From: an uncultured bacterium
GTDB taxonomy: Bacteria > Cyanobacteriota > Vampirovibrionia > Gastranaerophilales > Gastranaerophilaceae
Direction of reading: 5' to 3'
Length of the DNA stretch: 64,000 bases
NCBI GenBank assembly: GCA_949300515.1
Contig: CASGEP010000002.1
Location: 1 to 64,000 of the forward strand
Below, piece by piece: positions 48,858-56,743 of this stretch. Each line of letters begins with the position of its first letter. Position 1 is the first letter of the stretch. Under the pieces are notes generated by a model. The model was not told the origin of the DNA. It searched no databases and saw only the letters and a program-made list of their open reading frames with translations. Position numbers and translations under genes: made by a program.

Positions 48858-51305
48858 CTACTTTGTCCAGTACAAAAGCACATACCCGTTTTGTCCCTGT
48901 GCGCCAAGCCCCGGAGTCGGCTTTGTAACGGAATCCTCGCTCCAGCCGCCACCGCCGCCGCCCGCGCCTGCCTGACCGTAATCAACATCGGAAGCGCTGA
49001 CCGATGGCGCGGCAAATGCATTGCTCAGACCGTTAACAATTGCATTTGAACATTGTGAACCGTCCATAAATAATCCGCCGCAGCCGCCCTTTGTGCCGAT
49101 ACCCGAATTACCGCCGCTTCCGCCAAAGGAGCCGCCGTAGCCCGAACCGTTGGCGCTCATGTCGTCTTTTGTGTATTTATATCCGTCTTTCCCGCTTTCA
49201 CCGGGGGTATACCCTGCTGTTGCCTGTGCTGCAGCGTTACCACTTCCGCCTGCGCCGCCCGCACCCTGTACGAGCGAATTTGTATCACTCTGAGACACTC
49301 CCGCGCCGCCGCCTTTACCGCCCGAGAGGCTGTAAATGCTTGCACCAAAGTTCACTCCCGAGCTTCCGCCGTCCGTGCCGCCAGATGAAACCGCGCCGCC
49401 AAAACCGCCGCCGCCCACGGTAATTGTATATACAGTTCCGGGGGTAACGGATATGTCTTTAACATTTGCAAAAGCGCCGCCGCCTCCGCCGCCGCCCGCC
49501 GCTGCATGGCTTGATAAATCATATGTCACGACAGCCGCTCCGTTTGCGCCCGCGCCGCCCTGACCCAAAAGGGTGTTGTTTGAAGCGTCAAAGCCCACTG
49601 TAGCACCGCCGCCGCCCGCGCCGCAGTTTGTACCGCTATAGCCGTCCTCGTCCGAGGTTGAACCGCCCGCGCCGCCGCCAAGTGCGGTTGTGGAATTGTA
49701 CATCGAGCCGCCGCCGTAAGCGCCCAATTCGCCCGAGGCGCCTTCGTTCCCGACTCCCGTACAGGATATTGTTGTCCACGTGTTATTTTCGTAAATCTGG
49801 CATGAGTTTACACTCTTTTTTTCGCCGCCCGCGCCTGCAGTGTCAGAAGTTGCGCCCTTGCCGGCATTTCCGCCCTGAGCGCGTATTCCCCACTTAAGGA
49901 TGTTGTTACTGTCATAGACTTCAACATATGAAGTATTACCGTCATTTCCCGCATTGCCGTCCGAGCTTTCGGTTGAAGAAGAAGCACCGCCCGCGCCGCC
50001 TGCGGCACCGTAGAGAACGATTTTCCCGCCGACGCTTGATGTAATTACATCATCCGGTATAGGGTAGTTTTTGATGTAGGCTCCTGCAGATCCGCCGCCA
50101 CCCGTTATTGAGGTATGATTACTTGAGGATGAGCTGCTTCCGCCATCCCACACACAGCGAACGGAACCCGTGCCATTAGTTGTTTCGGGACTGCTATTAA
50201 ATTCATTGTCATACAAACTATACCGGAAATAAGCCGACATATAATGGGCAATATGCCCATAAGTGTGGCTGAGAGTAGATGACCAAATAGCGAAAGGGTG
50301 GCAGTTTTCAACACCTGAGCCGTAGCAGTTGCCGTTTGGACCGCATGCAGCCGAGATAAACGTCGATATGCTATCTCTCCCGTCACAAAGATTAAGACCG
50401 GTGTCGCGTTTGTATGAATGAATATAGCTAATGTTTGCCGCCCAGCCTGCAAGTTCCTCCTCTGTCGGCAAACGCCAGCCGTACGAGCCTGCCACATCCC
50501 ACCTGCTGCAAATGTCGGTCGCCGCATTCCAGTTGCAAACCGTCCTGCCGCAGCCCGAGTAGCTGTTTCCGTATCCATCCGTGCAGTGTCCTTCTCGCGA
50601 CGTGTTTTTAGTCCAGCAGCACTTGCCCGAGCCGCTTGCATCACAGCTGCTTCCGCCCGCCTGAACTACCTTTACGCCGCTCGGGATATCAGGACCGCCC
50701 GAATCACCCGCATTTCGCTTTGAAACACAAACATTTGTCTTTCCGCCGTTATATTTTGCGGGAACAAAGACGGCATTAAACGGGTCACACTCTGATTGTG
50801 ACTGCGGTCCGCCCGCCTCCATTGTCCATGCTCCGCCGCCGCCTCCGCCACCCGAGCCTGTAAGCTCAGTAACTATAACATTTTTCATGCCGTTTTTAAT
50901 CTCGATTTCTTCGGTTTGAGAGGACACAGAGGTCGTATTTGTCGCCGTGACACTCAATCCCTGTGAAAGCGATACGGCAGCGGCACCCGCGCCGCCTCCG
51001 CCACCTGAAACCATTGCGGCGCTTATTTTTGTAACGCCGTCAGGAATTGTAAAAGAGCATTCCAGAGTGTTTGAACCTGCAACCTCGACACAGTCGGAGT
51101 CGTTTTTGTCATAAAGGAAAAGGCGCGAATTTGCCGCGGCTGCAATATTTGCTTCCTCCTTAATGCGCTTTGTCAAAACAGGGGCAAGCAGCACAAAGAT
51201 TGTCGCGATTATAACGACCGAAACAAGCATTTCGGCAAGCGTAAAAGCGCTTACAAGATATCCGCCGCGCACGGAAGGCGCCGTTTTTGAGTTATTTTTT
51301 CTCAT
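48858..51305 (-). CDS. Giant glycine-rich pilin-like protein 1
   Basis: 815 aa from the ATG at 51305 (AAGGAA 5 bases upstream; a GTG precedes it). Residues ~20-45 are a prepilin N-helix (AFTLAEMLVSVVIIATIFVLL) behind a 20-residue basic leader; the residue before the F is Ala, not the usual Gly. After a short helix come very Gly-rich blocks, then at ~250-400 a Cys-containing DUF1566/Lcl-type domain (GWRLPTEEELAGW, IWSSTLSH, SVRCVWDGG), then ~400 residues of Gly-rich sequence with runs of 5-7 Gly and short beta-turn spacers. It probably sits at a pilus tip or as a membrane-anchored adhesin. Paralogue of the next gene upstream. Confidence 0.8.
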   Translation of the reverse strand: MRKNNSKTAPSVRGGYLVSAFTLAEMLVSVVIIATIFVLLAPVLTKRIKEEANIAAAANSRLFLYDKNDSDCVEVAGSNTLECSFTIPDGVTKISAAMVSGGGGGAGAAAVSLSQGLSVTATNTTSVSSQTEEIEIKNGMKNVIVTELTGSGGGGGGGAWTMEAGGPQSQSECDPFNAVFVPAKYNGGKTNVCVSKRNAGDSGGPDIPSGVKVVQAGGSSCDASGSGKCCWTKNTSREGHCTDGYGNSYSGCGRTVCNWNAATDICSRWDVAGSYGWRLPTEEELAGWAANISYIHSYKRDTGLNLCDGRDSISTFISAACGPNGNCYGSGVENCHPFAIWSSTLSHTYGHIAHYMSAYFRYSLYDNEFNSSPETTNGTGSVRCVWDGGSSSSSSNHTSITGGGGSAGAYIKNYPIPDDVITSSVGGKIVLYGAAGGAGGASSSTESSDGNAGNDGNTSYVEVYDSNNILKWGIRAQGGNAGKGATSDTAGAGGEKKSVNSCQIYENNTWTTISCTGVGNEGASGELGAYGGGSMYNSTTALGGGAGGSTSDEDGYSGTNCGAGGGGATVGFDASNNTLLGQGGAGANGAAVVTYDLSSHAAAGGGGGGGAFANVKDISVTPGTVYTITVGGGGFGGAVSSGGTDGGSSGVNFGASIYSLSGGKGGGAGVSQSDTNSLVQGAGGAGGSGNAAAQATAGYTPGESGKDGYKYTKDDMSANGSGYGGSFGGSGGNSGIGTKGGCGGLFMDGSQCSNAIVNGLSNAFAAPSVSASDVDYGQAGAGGGGGGWSEDSVTKPTPGLGAQGQNGYVLLYWTK

Positions 51306-51361
51306 CACTATTCCTTATTTTATACAGTCATATTTTTTGTACATCTATAAATTCTGCGGCT

Positions 51362-51400
51362 CAAACTGCAGCGGCAATAAACTTGCAGCACTGCAGTTTG
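51362..51400. repeat. Inverted repeat between the two pilin-like genes
   Basis: CAAACTGCAG (51362-51371) and CTGCAGTTTG (51391-51400) form a perfect 10-base stem with a 19-base loop. It lacks a T-run, so it is more likely an mRNA processing or stability element than a terminator. Confidence 0.6.
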
Positions 51401-51403
51401 GTG

Positions 51404-53869
51404 TTATTCTCTCCAGTATAAGAACACATATCCGCCTTGGCCCTGTGCACCGGAGCCCGGATTTGGGAAGTTTGTCGTATTTTCGCTCCAGCCGCCGCCA
51501 CCGCCGCCAGCACCCGCAGAGCCGTAGCTGATTTCAGAGCCTGATATTGAAGGTGCTGCAAAGGAGTTGTATATACCGTTTACCGTTGTATTTGCGCAAA
51601 TTGCACTGTCGATGAATAATCCGCCGCAGCCGCCCGTTATATCAAGTCCCGACTTGCCGCCGACACCGCCGTACGCGCCGCCGTATCCCGAGGAGTTTGC
51701 GTGCGTTTCATCTTTTGTGAAAGCCTTTGCATCGCTTCCGTTTTCACCATATTTATATTTAACTTTTGATGTGTCGGTAACGCTTGTTAGAATTTCACCG
51801 CCCGCGCCGCCGAGACCCTGTACGGCATCAGCGGTTGAAGTAGCACTTGTGCCGATTTTACCACCCTTTCCGCCGGGGAGAGTGTAGGTTATGGAGTCAA
51901 AAGTTATCGAGGATTCGCCCGCATCTTCACCCGCGGTTGCAATTGTTCCGCCAAGCCCCGGGGCGCCTATTTTTATTGTATAGGTGTTGCCTGCACTCAC
52001 GGGAATTTCTTCAATACTCACGTATGCGCCGCCGCCTCCGCCGCCGCCTGCCGCTGCGGGATATACGACATCGTATTTAATCTCGGCAACACCGTTTGCG
52101 CCGTATCCACCTCTGCCTTTTTGGGCGTTGTTTGAGGAGTCAAACGCAATTGTTGCACCGCCGCCGCCTGCGCCGTAGGTTGAGCCTTTAAATCCGTTTT
52201 CGTCGGAATACGTACCGCCCGCGCCGCCGCCCTGAGCAGAGGAGGTATAGAGGGAATTTGCGCCCTTGCCGCCTATTGCGGTATTTGTAGAGCTTGCATT
52301 TTCATATTCCGCGCCGTCGTTACCTCTTGCGCCTGCGCCCGTGCAATTTATATTGCTCCAGCTTCCGTTTTGATAGATTTGACATGTGTTAAGCGCCCTT
52401 TGAGAGCCGCCCGCACCGACAGCAGAAGCTGTTGCGCCTTTTCCCGCGTATCCGCCGGGGACTCTTAAGCCCCATTTAAGTGTAGTGTTGTCTGAGGCGT
52501 AGACGAGTATGGAGGATTCGCCGCCGTCCGTGCCGTTATTACCCGAGCCGTCAACATCGGATGCGGATGTACCGCCGCTGCCGCCCGCTCCTGATTTAAG
52601 GACGATTTTTCCGCCTATATTTTGAGTTATTACATCGTTTGGTATTGTGTAGTTTTTAATGTAGGCGCCCGCACCGCCGCCGCCGCCCGAGAGAGCGGTA
52701 AGTGTCTGTGTGCCGCCGAGAACACAACGGACGGAGTATGCTTCGTCATAGTCATGAGCATAATCCGCGGTAAATATATTGCTTAGCCAAAGACCCATAT
52801 ATTCATCCTGACTTCCTCCGGGAGTACCCGACCAAAGCCCGTATGGACCACAATCGTCACTGCGGGCGCCCTCACAGCGATTTTCGCCGCTTTGAGGAGC
52901 ACACATTGCAAAGTCATTCCATCTAAAGTCGCCCCAGTTGCACAGCAGCATATCTTCCGCCCAAAAGCTTAAATCATACATACCAAACTTAAGTGCAAGA
53001 TTTTCAATTTTTGCCCAGGCGCGCATTTCTTCAATTGTAGGGAGGCGCCAGCCCGATACCCCGTTTATAGAGTGGTTTTTACAGATATCATCCGCAGCGT
53101 ACCAGGTGCAGACAGTTCTTGTACAGCCAGAATATCCGCCAACCGTTGTACATGTGTATCCTGAACCATAGCTGCTTGTATCAGTTGCTCGCACAACTGT
53201 TGTGCCTTTCCAGCAGCAGGCTTTTTCATCACAACTTTTTGAGCCTGCAGTAACCGTAGTTACACTCCAAGGGATTTCAGGACCGTTCGGGTCGCCGCCG
53301 TTATATTTTGTAACACAAACGCCCGAGCCGCCGTTCCACTCGGGAGGGATGTAGGCTGCATTATACTTTGCGCACTCTGACTGGGAAGCGGGAACGTCGC
53401 CCCCGTCAACCTTATTTGTCCATGCGGCTCCGCCGCCCCCTGCACCCGCACCGAAAAGGCTTGTAATTCTGATATTTTTCATACTGTTTGTGATTTCAAT
53501 TTCCTGCGTTTTTGAAGCGCCGTCAGAGGTATTTGAAGCGATTACAAGTTTATCGTATTGTATTGAGGGCTGCGTTGCGCCCGCACCGCCGCCGCCTGCC
53601 GCTACAGCTACCGCCCCGAGAGATACAACGCCCGCAGGAACGGTAAAGCTGCACTCAAGGGAATTTGTTCCCGAGATTTCGCTGCAGTCCGCATCTGACT
53701 TGTTGTAGGTAAAAACGCGCGAATTTGTTGTGGTTGTGGTGCTGCTTGCGCTTTTTGAAGATTCTTTTGCCCTTTTTGTAATGACGGGAGCAAGGAGGGT
53801 CAAAATTACCGCCGTCACAAGTATTGCAACGAGAAGTTCCGCAAGTGTGAAGCCTTTTTGGTGTTTCAT
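51404..53869 (-). CDS. Giant glycine-rich pilin-like protein 2
   Basis: 821 aa. A textbook prepilin start, MKHQKG then FTLAELLVAILVTAVILTLL, with cleavage expected after Gly6 and Glu at mature position 5. Layout matches its paralogue: Gly-rich block with AVAAGGGGAGAT, a Cys-rich DUF1566/Lcl-type domain at ~235-395 (GWRLPTIEEMRAW, LWSGTPG, SVRCVLGG), then a long Gly-rich tail ending YVFLYWRE. The tail resembles glycine-rich lattices of phage tail-fibre tips. AAAGGAATAA precedes the ATG. Export by the type IV pilus machinery encoded at 25.7-32.6 kb is likely; an adhesin role is inferred. Confidence 0.82.
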   Translation of the reverse strand: MKHQKGFTLAELLVAILVTAVILTLLAPVITKRAKESSKSASSTTTTTNSRVFTYNKSDADCSEISGTNSLECSFTVPAGVVSLGAVAVAAGGGGAGATQPSIQYDKLVIASNTSDGASKTQEIEITNSMKNIRITSLFGAGAGGGGAAWTNKVDGGDVPASQSECAKYNAAYIPPEWNGGSGVCVTKYNGGDPNGPEIPWSVTTVTAGSKSCDEKACCWKGTTVVRATDTSSYGSGYTCTTVGGYSGCTRTVCTWYAADDICKNHSINGVSGWRLPTIEEMRAWAKIENLALKFGMYDLSFWAEDMLLCNWGDFRWNDFAMCAPQSGENRCEGARSDDCGPYGLWSGTPGGSQDEYMGLWLSNIFTADYAHDYDEAYSVRCVLGGTQTLTALSGGGGGAGAYIKNYTIPNDVITQNIGGKIVLKSGAGGSGGTSASDVDGSGNNGTDGGESSILVYASDNTTLKWGLRVPGGYAGKGATASAVGAGGSQRALNTCQIYQNGSWSNINCTGAGARGNDGAEYENASSTNTAIGGKGANSLYTSSAQGGGAGGTYSDENGFKGSTYGAGGGGATIAFDSSNNAQKGRGGYGANGVAEIKYDVVYPAAAGGGGGGGAYVSIEEIPVSAGNTYTIKIGAPGLGGTIATAGEDAGESSITFDSITYTLPGGKGGKIGTSATSTADAVQGLGGAGGEILTSVTDTSKVKYKYGENGSDAKAFTKDETHANSSGYGGAYGGVGGKSGLDITGGCGGLFIDSAICANTTVNGIYNSFAAPSISGSEISYGSAGAGGGGGGWSENTTNFPNPGSGAQGQGGYVFLYWRE

Positions 53870-54414
53870 TTGTTTATTCCTTTATTTTTGTGTATTTTTG
53901 CAATGTTTAAAGCTGTGTATTAAACTCGAAGCAAAATAAGGATAATAGCAGGATGAGCGGTTTTTGGCATTTTAATAACCGTATGCACATCCTGCCCGAG
54001 ACGGTTAAGATAACAGGTGTTTTGCATACGGTTTAGAGTGTTTGTTTAGCGGCAAAACCGCGCACGCGCCAAAGCACATACACAAATTCGCACCGGAGTA
54101 CGCACTTAAAAACCGGATAGCCATAGTTTCGTATCTTTCCTCAAATTATAACTTCGTATCTTTTTCACCTACAGGATATCAGTTTAAAAAAACTTTGTCA
54201 AACGATTGCGGTGCAAATTACAACAAACATTGTACATATAAGGGGGGCGGGCAGAATTTTTGGTTAAGTAATGTAAATTTGAGTCGAGCGTGGCGGTGGT
54301 CGGCGGCGTGGTTTTGTGTGCGGGGATTTTGCACGCTCGGGGGTGGTTTTGTGTGCGGGGTTTAGCGCGCGGGCGGATACGCAAAAAGGTTACAAATACA
54401 GCCAAAAAGAAGGT
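53870..54414. other. Long intergenic region with large hairpin and GC-rich direct repeat
   Basis: No convincing gene. AACCGTATGCA (53977-53987) and TGCATACGGTT (54023-54033) form a perfect 11-base stem with an inner CCTG/CAGG pairing. GTGGTTTTGTGTGCGGGG is repeated at 54308-54325 and 54343-54360. The stretch 54290-54375 is far more GC-rich than its surroundings. The first ~70 bases carry the upstream region of pilin-like gene 2. Confidence 0.6.
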
Positions 54415-56736
54415 TTAGTCAACGTTTACGGGTTCTCTGTTTATCGAGCGGATTGCTTTTTTAGCGTTTTCGATAAGTTTGGGGTTAATGCCTTCAAGAA
54501 TTGTAATCTGGCGCAGGATATCTATTGTGCGCTTAAATGCGCGCACGACATCGCCCTGAGAGAAGAATTCATTTTCACCGAACATCTGCTCCCATGCGGT
54601 GATAGAGGGTGTATCGGGGTTATCTGAATTTACCCAGAATTCAATGAGCGAGCAGAAGTGCGAGTGCAAGTTCATGGGATTTTCAATGTTATTGTCGCGC
54701 TCGAGCAGGTAAATTTTTCTCTTTATGTCTTTGATTTTTGAGAGGACTTTGCGCACTTTTTGACATGGCGGATTTACAGGACAATCGTCTTTTGCACGTA
54801 TTTCTTCACAGGCAAGGGCACAGATGACAGAGGAGAGCTCGGCGGGGTTGAGGTCGTCAAGAAGTCCGCTGAGTATGACTTCGCAAAGGTAAAGCTCATT
54901 TTCGCTCCTTAGTGCCATGGTGACTTTGCCGCGCGGGGTGGGGAAATTATCCGCAAGATTTCCCGTGATTTCAAGAATATTTTTGTGGGCAAGGAACTTT
55001 TGCCAGTAGACGTCTTTTTGAAATTCGATTTCTTTTTTAAGGAGGCGGGCTTTTTTTTCGTATCTGGCGAGCAGTTCCAGTTCTTTTCTGTGTTTTTTGT
55101 ACATTTTACAGGTATCACAGCTGTAGTGCTCGATTTTTCTTCTCAGGTCTTTTGATTTTTTGGCGTACTCAAGGACTTCGGGCGCGTTTTTGTTTGATTT
55201 TCCCGCCTGACGTTTCAGGGTTTTGTAGATTGTGCGGGTTTGAACGTATATATTTTTGAGTTTAGTGTATTCGATTAAATCTTCGTTTTTAAAGCCATAG
55301 GGGCAAAGATAGTTTTTTGCGGCGTTTATGATATTTTGGTATTCTTCCATTTGCGCTAATAGCGGAGAAATCCTGTCGGAGGAGGAGTAGTAGCCGAAAG
55401 TTTTTAAAATAAGCTCTTTTGCTTCATCAAGGCTGAAGCGCTGCAGGAGGTTTAAAACCATTGAATAGCAAGGGGAAAACTTGCTCTCAAGCGGGTTTGC
55501 CTCTGAGGTTGCAAGGGCTGCAACTTCTTCGGGTGTTTGAAAGGGGGTGCCGACTATTACGACGTAGCCGATTGTGTCCATGCCACGGCGCCCCGCCCTG
55601 CCTGACATTTGGAGAAATTCGTTTGCGCTTAACATTCTGTGTCCGTCGTCGGTGCGTTTTGATATTGAACTTATAACGGTTGTGCGGGCGGGCATGTTTA
55701 TGCCTGCGGCAAGGGTTTCCGTAGCAAAGACCATTTTAATAAGCCCCTTTTGAAAAAGCCTTTCAACCAAAAGTTTCCAGCCCGGTAAAAGTCCCGCATG
55801 GTGGGAGGCTACGCCTTTTTTAATTAAGTCGATTTGCGGATTGTTCTCAAGATACGGGTTTTCGGCAATGTATTCATCGACAAGGGTGTTAATTTCCCGT
55901 GCTTCTTCTTTTGTTAAAAGTTCGAGATTGGCACACTTTTGCGCGTTTTCGTCGCATTTTTTGCGCGAGAAGGTAAAGTAAATGGCGGGGAGCATATCTT
56001 TTTCCTTGAGCGCAAGGGTGATTGATGCGACGGGATTTTTAGGAGAGGTTTTTTTATTGAAGTATTTGTATTTGCTCTCGGGTTTAATTTTTTTGTTCAG
56101 CTTGCCCTCGGGCGTTAAAAGCGGCAAAACGGTGTCGGGCTTTGAGCTGTCATAATAATAAAACCTTAGGGGTACCGGACGAAAGTCGGTAAAAACGTGC
56201 TCTGTACCTGAGTGCACGGTGTTTATCCAGTTTGTAAGCTGCTTTGAGTTTTGGACGGTAGCGCTAAGTGCGATTATTTGTATATTTGTGGGACAGTAGA
56301 TAATACTTTCTTCCCAGACCGTGCCGCGCTGTTCGTCGTTCATGTAGTGGACTTCGTCGAGTACGACGTATTTAACGTCTTTCAGGTTATCTTTTAATGT
56401 ACCGAAAGTCGTGCCATAGAGCATATTTCTAAAGACTTCCGTTGTCATAACGACAATTTGCGCGCCGCGGTTTATTGTTGTGTCGCCGGTTAAGAGTCCT
56501 ACGTTTTGCTCGCCGTATGTGCGGGAAAAGTCGAAATATTTCTGGTTTGACAGAGCCTTTAGAGGGGTTGTGTAGAAAATCCTTGTGCCCCCTTCAAGCG
56601 CAAGATGTATGGCGCTCTGGGCGATACAAGTTTTGCCCGCGCCTGTCGGTGCGCAGACAACAACACTTTTACCGTTTTTAATATGCTCGATAGCCTCTTT
56701 TTGGAAATCGTCCAGCTCAAAATTAAATCCATACAT
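54415..56736 (-). CDS. Ski2-like DExH RNA helicase
   Basis: 773 aa. Superfamily 2 motifs in order: Q-like FELDDFQKEAI, motif I APTGAGKT (29-36), Ia FYTTPLKALSNQK, II VVLDEVHYMND, III ALSATVQN, then in RecA domain 2 VFATETLAAGINMPART (V) and QMSGRAGRRGMD (VI). The long C-terminal half resembles the Mtr4/Ski2 or HelY group and the plastid ISE2 relatives found in cyanobacteria. It includes CDTCKMYKKH, a possible metal site. It likely unwinds structured RNA during processing. It is third in an operon with the radical SAM protein and the M16 peptidase, starting 7 bases after the latter. Confidence 0.88.
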   Translation of the reverse strand: MYGFNFELDDFQKEAIEHIKNGKSVVVCAPTGAGKTCIAQSAIHLALEGGTRIFYTTPLKALSNQKYFDFSRTYGEQNVGLLTGDTTINRGAQIVVMTTEVFRNMLYGTTFGTLKDNLKDVKYVVLDEVHYMNDEQRGTVWEESIIYCPTNIQIIALSATVQNSKQLTNWINTVHSGTEHVFTDFRPVPLRFYYYDSSKPDTVLPLLTPEGKLNKKIKPESKYKYFNKKTSPKNPVASITLALKEKDMLPAIYFTFSRKKCDENAQKCANLELLTKEEAREINTLVDEYIAENPYLENNPQIDLIKKGVASHHAGLLPGWKLLVERLFQKGLIKMVFATETLAAGINMPARTTVISSISKRTDDGHRMLSANEFLQMSGRAGRRGMDTIGYVVIVGTPFQTPEEVAALATSEANPLESKFSPCYSMVLNLLQRFSLDEAKELILKTFGYYSSSDRISPLLAQMEEYQNIINAAKNYLCPYGFKNEDLIEYTKLKNIYVQTRTIYKTLKRQAGKSNKNAPEVLEYAKKSKDLRRKIEHYSCDTCKMYKKHRKELELLARYEKKARLLKKEIEFQKDVYWQKFLAHKNILEITGNLADNFPTPRGKVTMALRSENELYLCEVILSGLLDDLNPAELSSVICALACEEIRAKDDCPVNPPCQKVRKVLSKIKDIKRKIYLLERDNNIENPMNLHSHFCSLIEFWVNSDNPDTPSITAWEQMFGENEFFSQGDVVRAFKRTIDILRQITILEGINPKLIENAKKAIRSINREPVNVD

Positions 56737-56743
56737 GGTTTTA

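Noticed and set aside
49091-53939. Many long frames on the plus strand opposite the pilin-like genes
   Set aside because: They arise from complementing GGN glycine codons, giving Pro/Ala/Arg-rich shadows without starts or ribosome sites.
54042-54365. 107-codon plus-strand frame in the intergenic region
   Set aside because: It crosses the GC-rich direct repeat, has no ribosome site, and its Trp/Cys/Gly-rich end reads like chance translation of G-rich DNA.
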